NCBI GenBank assembly: GCA_963210315.1
Contig: OY723310.1
Location: 1,736,001 to 1,800,000 of the forward strand
Source: Rhynchopus euleeides
Lineage: Eukaryota > Euglenozoa > Diplonemea > Diplonemida > Diplonemidae
Direction: 5' to 3'
Length of the DNA: 64,000 nt
A program made the translations under genes and the position numbers. The notes below the pieces were generated by a model. The model worked only from the letters and a program-made list of their open reading frames with translations, had not been told where the DNA came from and searched no databases. Positions 50,081 through 58,663 of the stretch are shown here, one piece after another; position 1 is the stretch's first letter, and the number at the start of each line of letters is the position of its first letter.

Positions 50081-50773
50081 TCAAGGATGGTCAGTCTTCA
50101 TGTGGAGATCGCGTTCACGGACACTACGGAAGGTCTCAAAGCAAAGTAAGCAACGTTTTGTTGTGAGAGAGCGGGGGTGGTGGGCCAGGTAGTGCTGGCT
50201 TTGTCCCTTCAATCTTATTGTTGTGTGACATATTTTGCATTCGATTGTGCATGACGAGCAAGGGACATTGCTCCCTGGTCTGTGCTTTGCATCGTAGTGT
50301 GCAAACAGAGACGTTTTCTTTGCTGAGGAGTAGTCACAAATAATGCATCGAAATTCATGAACCTCCTCCGGGAGAGACTGGGTTTCTTCTTGAGTAGGGG
50401 TGGGAGGCACACCCCAAGGTTCCTTGCCACACACACACACGTTCAGTATGGTTTTCGGTGGTTTTTTCGGATCAATCCAAAAGACACACCCGCTCTGACC
50501 TCTCTCTTTGACGTGGTCCGCCAGCCCAGCAGACTCAAGTCTTCGGTAGAGAGATCCTGTTGCCTTTTCCCAGCTGCCCGCAACAACACATGAACACACA
50601 TTGAATGCCCCAACGGCGGTCATTAACTTCGGAGTATGTCCTGAACCCCCCCAAAGCCCATTCTCGCCCCAACTTTGAAGTTGTTGGATCTCGAAAAGAA
50701 TGAGGTCGCGCTCCATAGTCCTTTCCGAGGCACAGGCTGAGTAGATCTTGCTTCGACCGTTGCCAGCTTCCAA
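50081..50773 (-). CDS. Element N ORF with three C2H2-like zinc fingers
   Basis: 230-residue frame. The second half has FRCIICDYSSAKKTSLFAHYDAKH, ECKICHTTIRLKGQSQHYLAHH and KRCLLCFETFRSVRERDLHMKTDH, three CX2C...HX3-4H fingers in a row, hence a DNA-binding role. The first half (ERDLILFEIQQLQSWGENGLW) is uncharacterised. It overlaps the end of the next upstream ORF in another frame and ends inside the left inverted repeat. Confidence 0.6.
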   Translation of the reverse strand: MEAGNGRSKIYSACASERTMERDLILFEIQQLQSWGENGLWGGSGHTPKLMTAVGAFNVCSCVVAGSWEKATGSLYRRLESAGLADHVKERGQSGCVFWIDPKKPPKTILNVCVCGKEPWGVPPTPTQEETQSLPEEVHEFRCIICDYSSAKKTSLFAHYDAKHRPGSNVPCSSCTIECKICHTTIRLKGQSQHYLAHHPRSLTTKRCLLCFETFRSVRERDLHMKTDHP

Positions 50774-51188
50774 AGCTTAGAGCAATACCTGCAGCTAAGC
50801 GGATCCTGGCTGTGAGGTCCCTGCTGCCCGGGTTATAGCCATCAGCAGTCAGGACAACACGAGGGTGTTCCATGTCGATGCGATGCAGGTGTGTTTCGAC
50901 AATGTGCTCGAGAGTTTTGAGCAAACTACCCCTCCTTGCCTCGACCACTCTCTGGAGGTGCTCTTCATGCTTCCTCACCGTCGCCGGGGAGAGCCCGTGC
51001 CTCTCAGGCGCCTTCCCGTGCTCCCGAAACGTCTCTCGAATGCATTTCGAGATTTCACCGCACTTCCGGATGGACGTCCCTGCCACAAATCGTGACCTGC
51101 GAATACCCTCAGCCATCAAGGACATTTCATCTTGCATTGTCTCTTCGGAACCATTCCCACCCGGCTCTCCTGTGGTGTGTGTGTGCAT
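50535..51188 (-). CDS. Element N ORF, unknown
   Basis: 217-residue frame. The first 130 residues are well mixed and helical (KCGEISKCIRETFREHGKAP; HIVETHLHRIDMEHPRVVLT). The last part looks less protein-like where it overlaps the zinc-finger ORF, so the two may form one protein through splicing or a frame change. Function unknown. Confidence 0.5.
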   Translation of the reverse strand: MHTHTTGEPGGNGSEETMQDEMSLMAEGIRRSRFVAGTSIRKCGEISKCIRETFREHGKAPERHGLSPATVRKHEEHLQRVVEARRGSLLKTLEHIVETHLHRIDMEHPRVVLTADGYNPGSRDLTARIRLAAGIALSFGSWQRSKQDLLSLCLGKDYGARPHSFRDPTTSKLGREWALGGFRTYSEVNDRRWGIQCVFMCCCGQLGKGNRISLPKT

Positions 51189-51341
51189 CCCAACAAAAAA
51201 GGCTATGCCTGAGGAACCGGCGGGGGGAGGATGACGTCAAGAGTGATAACCAAAAAAGGGAAAGTGTCACTGCGATCGTTCTGCACCTTTTCTTCCGTTT
51301 GCTTTCATATACGTTGACGCTTCCACACTCACACTGGATCA

Positions 51342-52364
51342 TCAAATGTCATCCACATCCACCTGCGTTGGGCCTGAGTTAGATTGGCTTGGGCTAGGTG
51401 GGGGGGCAGTCTCACTTGCCTCATCGTCCAGTTCCTCTTCTTCATCTTCGTCGCCATCCAGCAAGTCTGTAAACTTGCCGGTGTCAGTCGTTGCCTGTAT
51501 CGACTGTTCGCCGCCAGAATCCACCAGCAGCTGCCTCACAACGACGATCCCCTCACGGTCCTTGACCTGCGCAGCGTGACCCGGGTCCAGCAGGTACTTG
51601 GAGGGGATGTGCAGGTCCACCTCGTACTCCTTCGCCTCCAAGTCCTGCGTTGCGCGCAGCCTCCGCAGGGTGAGGCGCAGAATGTGCCCATTCTGGGTCA
51701 CCTTCTGTACCGTCGACAGCCCAGATTCCACGATGAACTCGTAGAATCCCCCGACGGTTCTTGGAGCAAAGGTGTTGGCTGCTCCCTGCAACGACGACAC
51801 GTCTCTCTTCCTTCCTGAGTATTGAGGAAAGATCTTGTCTGCCTTCGAGGATGCCTTCGTCTTCTGGGGGGCAGCCAGCTTCACCTCTGCGGCGTAGAGC
51901 CGGGACATCTTTACGCCCGAGGTGAGGGCGGCGTGCGGGTGCAGCTTCTGCATCTGCTCCAGTTTCGCCTTGGACTTGGCGGAGGCTGATGGAGATGGTG
52001 TGATCCTCACACCAATGAACTCCGTATCCGTCCCCCCCTTGGTGCGGATGGAGTACCTCTCCAGCTGCGCCTCCTTCGCCGACTTCTCCGACACCGTCCC
52101 CCCCTGGTACTCCTTGTACCTGGCCCCCATCGCCGCGCTCACGGTCCCGTCGTTGCCCTTTATGGGCTTGCCCGTGATCTTCCCGATCAGTGCCTTCAGG
52201 GCTGTGTTCGACAGCCGCCCCCCCTCCTCCGGCTCGACGTAGTATTCAACAAAAAGTTGAATAAAGCCCGGCTGAGTGGCGGGCTGCTTCGTCGGGGGGG
52301 CCGAGCTCGGGGCGGTTTCCTCCGTTCTGCTTCTCTTCGCCGTGGTTTTGGCAGAGGCAGGCAT
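51342..52364 (-). CDS. Element N ORF, 340-residue protein of unknown family
   Basis: ATG at 52362-52364. Basic N-terminus (KTTAKRSRTEE), then GFIQLFVEYYVEPEEGG, MGARYKEYQGG, a Lys-rich linker, a mixed alpha/beta-looking region (NGHILRLTLRRLRATQDL; EYEVDLHIPSKYLLDPGHAA) and a very acidic tail (DGDEDEEEELDDEASE). It may be structural or DNA-binding. I cannot place it. Confidence 0.55.
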   Translation of the reverse strand: MPASAKTTAKRSRTEETAPSSAPPTKQPATQPGFIQLFVEYYVEPEEGGRLSNTALKALIGKITGKPIKGNDGTVSAAMGARYKEYQGGTVSEKSAKEAQLERYSIRTKGGTDTEFIGVRITPSPSASAKSKAKLEQMQKLHPHAALTSGVKMSRLYAAEVKLAAPQKTKASSKADKIFPQYSGRKRDVSSLQGAANTFAPRTVGGFYEFIVESGLSTVQKVTQNGHILRLTLRRLRATQDLEAKEYEVDLHIPSKYLLDPGHAAQVKDREGIVVVRQLLVDSGGEQSIQATTDTGKFTDLLDGDEDEEEELDDEASETAPPPSPSQSNSGPTQVDVDDI

Positions 52365-52750
52365 GATTGATAGCTGTGTGTGTGTGTGTCTGTTGGCGTG
52401 TGTGTATCTATTCAACAATGGAGGTAATCTGGTCAGGGCTTGCAAGACCCTGGTGATGTGGGTTGTGGGAGGGAGAAACGGCACAAGGAAATTCGCAACA
52501 AAGTCCAGCGCTGATATGCCACCACACCTCATATCCCAAGCACACACCCAACTGTGCGTTTTCCCCTTCATACTTGGGCGTTCTTCCTGCAGTACAGTGT
52601 ATAGAGTTGTCGAGTCGACAAGTGCCAGTTGTCGACTCGACAAGTGCCAGTTGTCGAGTCGACAACTGGCACTTGTCGTCAACAACCCAGTCAGTTGTCG
52701 AGGTTTCAGTTGTCGACTCCACTAGTGGTTGCCAACACTAGCGCACCGTG

Positions 52751-54322
52751 CACCCTGAAGCGCACCAATTGTTATTTTTTTGCGGTCGTTCAAAAGGGGG
52801 GGCGTGTTTCTTCTCTTTATTGTTGTCGCTCTTCTCTTCAAATTTTTTTGGGCGTGGGGGGGAGAGGGCAACTCAACAGGCTCGAGCCGGGTGATCTGAC
52901 TCCAGACTCCGGCCAGAGCCCTGGCCCCGCCCCCCCTCCGCTATATCTTCGCCGCAAAAAATGGTTTAGATGCACGTTGCCAGTGGGAACGAGGCCCCAA
53001 AACACCCCTCTCCCCGTTGCCGCCGCCCGCCGCCACAGCGTGCATATTTTGGGACACGCTAGGAGGTTCTGGGGCAGGGGAGCGGGAGGGGTGGCAAAGG
53101 GGGGGTCTTGGAAAAGAAAAAAAGTCACACACAGACAAACACACAAACACCATACGAACAGGCAGCGCCAATCTTCCCTCCCCCCCCACCGGCGCGCGGT
53201 GTGAAAACAAAGCAAAATACAACACAAAAAAACCACAGAAACTGAACCGAGGCGCTGGGAGGGGGGGGGGGTGGGGGGGTGGGGTGGGGTGATATGTTTT
53301 CATCTTCTTTTCAAAATTCAAATCAAACAAAAACTACCCAGATTACCCCCCCTCCCCCACCTCCCCTTCGTTTATTAGTCAACCTATTGAAGCTCCCACT
53401 TCTCGTCCCTTCTCTCTCCCTATCTCCTCCCTCATCCCACTCCGATCAAAGAAGGAGGGCTATCCGGTGCGCTCATGCTTGAACCTGACGGTCTTTATGT
53501 TTTGTTTGTTTTTTGGTAGCCAAGAATCAGGTGGTGGTCTCGGTGTGTACAGCACTGCGACACACTGAGCGGGCGTCTTCGCGAGATACATTTTTTTGAT
53601 GCATTTTTCCCCTCCTATGTATTGTGTGGGAGAAACAATCGTGTCGAGCGTTGTCGAAACATCATGTCGATCGCGAAGACCCATCACCTGATGCAAGGGA
53701 AAATACAAGCCATAAAACAGGCAGGCTCGATAGCGTGCGCCCCACTGCACCGTCGGGTTCCCCCCCCAAAAAAAACAAATCTTACAGACACGATTAGGTC
53801 CTGCAAGCCACACGGTATCACGCCCCTTCTTACTTTTCTTCACGCAAACTCTCCTTCGTGTGACCTCCCTACCCCCCTCCCCCTGTCCGAGCAGAGGGTC
53901 AGCATGCCATATGTTCAGGACTGGCCGGGCCACACAAGCCCGCCATTCATTGTTTGTGCACGTGGCGCCCTGGTGGCCCTCTCAACTCCCCTGTGTGTCC
54001 CCGCATCCCTCTTCACCCGCCCCCACATCCATGCTCTTCCCATGGCCTCTGTGGTTCGTCCCCTGCCCCTGTTCCGCAACTCACGCACACACACACACAC
54101 GCATGCCTCCCTCCGTGTATGTTCAGTTCTACTTCTCACATGCCCCAGAAGAACTCAAGATCTGTCTGCAGGCTGATGGAGAGTGCCAAAAAATGCGAGA
54201 TCTCTCGGAAATTTATGGCTCGGGGAGGGAGTCCCAGAAGCACACCAACCAGGGATTTGCAGCGAAAAAAACGGGGAACTATATTCCGCCCGTGTGCAAA
54301 TAAAGTGTGTGTGTGTGTGTGG
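52751..54322. other. Spacer between element N and the LINE
   Basis: G and C homopolymers (53258-53290, 53347-53360) and C/T-rich tracts. No gene, RNA or inverted repeat found. An AC microsatellite starts at about 54306. Confidence 0.4.
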
Positions 54323-56494
54323 TGACCACGTTTTGTGTGGGGAGATCCTGCGCGGATCATTGCCCACCCCCGCCCATTTCTACGTCACAGCGGAGGCCCC
54401 ACTCGGGTTAGAGTGTGGGGCCAACTCAGTGCCACTCCGGGGAGGAGGGCGTGCAGCATAGCCGGCGTGGTGTGCTTGGCAGCAATGTGGTAGTGTTTTG
54501 CCATCGCTGTAGCAGTCACCGCATCGGTCCATGCTGTGGCGTTTGCAGAAGCCCATAGTGACCGGGAGCCCGTCCCCCTCCTTGTGGTGGTTATGGCAGC
54601 ACACCTCCTCCGGGAGGCGCCGCTTCTGGCATGCCGAGCAACGGGGCTTCCAATGCAACTTGCAGGCAAGCACCTTTGCGTTCCTCCTGGCACCAGGGGG
54701 AGCAGTTCGGGGGGCAGCGCCCCTCCGCTCCCATGGGCGCCCTACCCGGCTGTTGGCCTGCCGACCACGCGCCGCCCACTGCTGGGCCGATTGCTGCCAA
54801 CCCTCAGGGTAGTGCGGCTGCGGAGCGAAGGTAGCGGCCCACGCCATTCCGCGATCATGGAACACTGTATCCGTCCGGCTGGGGGCTGGCACAGCCAGGT
54901 GCGCTTGGAGGCTGCGCATCACCGACTCAGTGGCAGGGTTCAGCTGGGCCCTCCTCGACAGGCCCGCCGCCACAGATCCACCGATCGCCGTGAGGACTGT
55001 TGAGTTGGCAGCATGGCCGCAATGCCAGGGCCCAGTGCCTACTTTCGTCACTATGCTGCAGAGCCCCTTCAGCGAGGCAGCCTTCCCCAGGATACTGCTC
55101 TGGAACACCGTGAGGTCCTGCTGGAGCTGCTGCCGTGAGGCCCCCAGCCTTTCAGCCTCGTCCATCGCGGCGTTACTGAGGGCATCAGCATCTGTGTTGG
55201 ATTCCCTCTTCACATGCTCGTATGTGAGAGTGAACCTCGGTTGGAGGTCCGCAGCTAGCCGGGACGTGCTGAGGAACAGAGGACGGAGGGCGGCATCCCG
55301 GCACAATGAGTCCCCTTGGAGCTGACGCAGCACCACCTGGGAGTCGCCCCGCACTGTGACTGGGCCCTCAGGGGCATCACCCCTCTCGAGGAGGCGCAGA
55401 CCTGCACGGAGCGCCTCGTACTCAGCAATGTTGTTGCTACGCACGTTCAGCAGCGGGAGTACTTTCTCTGAAACCTTGCAACCGTCTTGGTATAGCACCG
55501 CCCCTGCCCCCGCCATGGCGAAGGGGGTGCCATTGTCGCGCGCACCACCGTCAAAGTACAGGGTGAGCCCTGGGGCTGTGTCTGCAGGGATGCGCGAGCG
55601 GGCCTCCCTCGCGCCCTTCCTATTCGGGTCCACGTGGGCGGGGGGGCGGATGCGGCGCGTCACGGTGTCTGGGAGGGTAAGGCCAGTTGATAGCTCGAAG
55701 TCCACGGCCAGCTCCATCAGGGTCACAGTATGCTCACTCCCCTGCGGTCCCCACTTTAGGCCCCTTAGCCAGTCGCAGAGGGCCACCCACATGCCTGGGG
55801 GCCGCTTGCCCCACGTCTGCTTGACTTCGGAAGGCGCCAGTGCAGGGATGGAGGCACTCTCGGGGTTAGGGGTGCTCCACTCCCAGGGGTAGACGGTAGT
55901 ACGGTGATGGCGCACAGAGCGGTCGAGCAGCCCGTCCTTCTCCTGTCGCGCCGCCAGGACTGCGATGAAGTAGCGGTGGAGCTGTGCCACGGTGGTGATC
56001 CTGTCCGCAAAGGACATGGGCAGCGGCTGCTCGTTCTCCGGGACGCTGTATCTGTAAATGGGCGCCACCCCGCACTGGGCCAGGCATGCCGGCCAGGCCG
56101 TCCGGTCCCTCGCTGCTATGGGGTGCTTCTGGCGGACTGGCTCCCATGCCGCGCAGTCCCACCACAGGTGTGATACCGTCTCCGGGGTCCCAGATGTGCA
56201 GTATCGGCACACCTCCCCCAGACCTGTGCGCCCACGAGCAGGCACCGCCCCTGCAACGACGGAGCGGAGGAGGCCACGCTGGTACCCCGTGATTGCAGCG
56301 CCCTCTCCCTCCAGGACACAACGTGTCACCCTCCCGTCAATGCCGTGCTCTGCTCCTTGGAAGTCGTCTCTGCGTTCGGCCAGCTTCTTCGCCGTTGCGT
56401 TACGCAGGGATTGGCGGAGGTCGTGTGCAAAGATAGCCCAGGCGCTCGGTGTTGCAGCAACAGGGTCGAAGGTGACATCGCGACCAGCTTCGTC
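54323..56494 (-). mobile_element. 5'-truncated LINE (non-LTR retrotransposon) with C-terminal RNase H, inserted in (AC)n
   Basis: On the minus strand the element begins directly after an (AC)n run (56495-56521) and ends just before another (AC)n (54306-54322), so it appears to have inserted in an AC microsatellite, as some R1-clade LINEs do. Only the end of ORF2 remains. The RT core and endonuclease are missing. Confidence 0.75.
54380..56494 (-). CDS. LINE ORF2 C-terminal fragment: zinc-binding motif, RNase H, Cys-rich tail
   Basis: Open from the truncation point. LRQSLRNATAKKLAERRDDFQG and VTRCVLEGEGAAITGYQRGLL are the thumb-end phrases of LINE ORF2. CRYCTSGTPETVSHLWWDC is the zinc motif after the RT. 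RNase H follows: LTLYFDGGARD (first Asp), NIAEYEALRAGLRLL (Glu), TVRGDSQVVL (Asp) and NTDADALSNAAM (last Asp), so all four catalytic residues are kept. The tail has CSACQKRRLPEEVCCHNHH and CKRHSMDRCGDCYSDG, an unusual Cys/His cluster after RNase H. No stop or frame change over 700 residues, so the copy is fairly young but cannot be autonomous. Confidence 0.85.
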   Translation of the reverse strand, partial: DEAGRDVTFDPVAATPSAWAIFAHDLRQSLRNATAKKLAERRDDFQGAEHGIDGRVTRCVLEGEGAAITGYQRGLLRSVVAGAVPARGRTGLGEVCRYCTSGTPETVSHLWWDCAAWEPVRQKHPIAARDRTAWPACLAQCGVAPIYRYSVPENEQPLPMSFADRITTVAQLHRYFIAVLAARQEKDGLLDRSVRHHRTTVYPWEWSTPNPESASIPALAPSEVKQTWGKRPPGMWVALCDWLRGLKWGPQGSEHTVTLMELAVDFELSTGLTLPDTVTRRIRPPAHVDPNRKGAREARSRIPADTAPGLTLYFDGGARDNGTPFAMAGAGAVLYQDGCKVSEKVLPLLNVRSNNIAEYEALRAGLRLLERGDAPEGPVTVRGDSQVVLRQLQGDSLCRDAALRPLFLSTSRLAADLQPRFTLTYEHVKRESNTDADALSNAAMDEAERLGASRQQLQQDLTVFQSSILGKAASLKGLCSIVTKVGTGPWHCGHAANSTVLTAIGGSVAAGLSRRAQLNPATESVMRSLQAHLAVPAPSRTDTVFHDRGMAWAATFAPQPHYPEGWQQSAQQWAARGRQANSRVGRPWERRGAAPRTAPPGARRNAKVLACKLHWKPRCSACQKRRLPEEVCCHNHHKEGDGLPVTMGFCKRHSMDRCGDCYSDGKTLPHCCQAHHAGYAARPPPRSGTELAPHSNPSGASAVT

Positions 56495-56521
56495 AGTGTG
56501 TGTGTGTGTGTGTGTATGTGT

Positions 56522-58663
56522 CGCGTGATTTTGTAGCTTTTTTCCATGCTACTCACGACCCACCCCGTCCATACTGTGTGGTGCATTGCTTTTGAAACAT
56601 CCCCACTAACCCCCCGGTGTCCATTGAGAGGAAATGGTGAACCAAAGGGTGTCCTTTTACTTTTGGCTTGATGGCAAGGTGTCCCTGTGTCGCACTACAA
56701 CCCACCCGCACTGCGGGGGAGAAACGGCAGCACACAGGGGCGCTGACAGCAAGAGACCTACCTCTGCTACCAAGTCCTGGGTAAGACGTTAAACTGCCTG
56801 GGGGGGCCGTCCCCGGACCATGACGGGTGCCTGCACCAGGAGTCTAGCACGGCCGTGGTCCAGGGCATGACCGAAAACTGCTTGGGTAACGAGGCTCCCC
56901 AGACCAGGATGGGTGGAGACACCCGGAGTCTAAATAGTCACACCACGTCAGGCCAGACCTTCGCATTGCACTCCGCGAAGACTGCCACACAGCCGCGGGG
57001 CAGGTGTGCAGCCTGTGGAAAACCTCGTACAGAAAAGACTGTAAGGGACGACAGCCCCGCCGAGGCGATACAGCGCCAGACGCGGCCCGAGTTTCTGGAG
57101 ACCGACCGGGGAACTGGTTCGTCTTCAGGATAAGCGCCTCACAGAGGACTGATCCTCACCTGTGTGATCCGTGAACCTCAGCCCCATGGTGCTGGAGTGG
57201 AGCGGGTGCCTCGACCTCTTTTCGGGTTTTTTCTATTTCTTTATTTTCTTTTGGGTGCGTCCACCAAAGAAAACGTGGCCACCCACTCGCAGAGGCTCCC
57301 GAAAGCTCCAGCATCAGCTCGAGGTTCATGGAGTAGATCGGTGTCTCCAGAAGAAGGGGATGTCCGGTCGAAGAAGACAAACGACGAAGACAACCACACA
57401 GGCCGCACAAAAAAAAAGAGAGGGGCGTTGAGGCAAAGTCAAGAAGGGGGAGGGGGGGGGGGGTGGGGGTCAAGCGGATCGCGTGCAGGTCTTGATGTTT
57501 GTCGATTTTTTTCGGTTGTCGAAAAATGATCATCACAAAAAAAATGTAAAAAAACAAAAGAACTCAGTTGTGTGGATGTCAGCCTGGCGAGCACTGTCTC
57601 GCGCATCAGGCTTGTTGGTCGCGTCGATGTCAGCAACAGCTACGAACACATCCGGCCCGTGTGAGGTTCCTTCCTAGTTGCCTTACCGAGGCCCGGCGGC
57701 CGTCGATGCCGAATGCAACATGTGGCGTGGTTTCATTGCCCATGCCACACCACGTTGTCAGGAAAAAAATGTATCGAAACAAAAAAAACAAAAGAAGACT
57801 GCTTTCCGAAAAGGCAAGGGCCTGCCCACTCCCCCCACCCCCTACCACCCCCCCATCCAAAGAACGAAGGGAAAGGAAGCAGGGGATGTCCCTGAGCATT
57901 CACACACGCGCAATTCTTCATCTGAAGATTTGTTCGGTGCCTGAAGTGCTTGCAAAGGGGGTCCCATTTCGGCAAACGGATTCCCTTTCTTGTTGGCTGC
58001 GGCTCACTGAAATCAAACGCCCCTGTCTAGCAGTGGGTTGTTGAGTGAGCTGCATCGGCTCCGTCTTGCATCTGTCTGTGTGGCGCCTTGTCTGCATTTC
58101 TGTTCAATGAATGGATACCTTTTGCAGATGTCCACGATCCGGTGCCGTTGGCCGCCTGTCGCGCCACGGGAAATTCATATCACACGAGCCAAAGAAAACC
58201 AATGTGTGGAAATGCTGGCTATGTCCGGGATTCTGACAACTGCTTTGCTTCTGATCGCAAGTTCCCTCCGATTGCTTTTGAGCCGTCCGAACAGCAAGAA
58301 AAAATACCCCCCCCCCCCCAATATTCCGCGAAAAACAAGCATATTCCGTGAAAGCCTCTGAAAGAGAAAAGAAACCAGGCAGAATGAAAACCGATCAAAA
58401 AAGCGGGTTGTTCGTCGTACACCAGACCCTCTTTTTTTTGGTGGTTCGTCGAAACAACATGGTTGCGAGAAATGGAAGGGTAAAAAAATCAGGGGCGCGT
58501 TCCTCCCACCCACCCCGCACCACACGCCCCACTCGCGCCTTTGCGTCACCACGCGATGCATTTGATCTGCCACTTGCTGCATGAGCGTGACTAGTCCCAC
58601 AAGCCCTACCTACGCCACCCCAACCGCACCGCACCACCCAACCACAGGACCGACCATCCAGCA
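56522..58663. other. Spacer between the LINE and the mannosidase gene
   Basis: No protein gene recognised. At 56760-56945 two related units each carry a hairpin followed by ggagtcta (gggtgcctgcaccaggagtc; ggtggagacacccggagtct). From about 57190 the sequence is T/A- and C-rich with many short frames. 58040-58110 shows a weak match to the motif at 35660-35740. 58590-58660 is the C/A-rich 5' flank of the mannosidase gene. Confidence 0.35.

Larger units (their letters stand above)
49816..52750. mobile_element. Element N: unrecognised 2.9-kb transposon with three minus-strand ORFs
   Basis: Ends cacggtgc(a/g)ctagt, then about 250-280 bases of imperfect inverted repeat (49816-50090 against 52480-52750). 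Each arm contains four or more GTTGTCGAGTCGACAAC-type palindromes (49862-49950; 52595-52720), then the well-conserved stretch with ggatatgaggtgtggtggca and its inverse. The interior is three minus-strand frames. No DDE, RT, tyrosine recombinase, polymerase or helicase motif is recognised, so the class is open. No clear target duplication. Confidence 0.75.
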
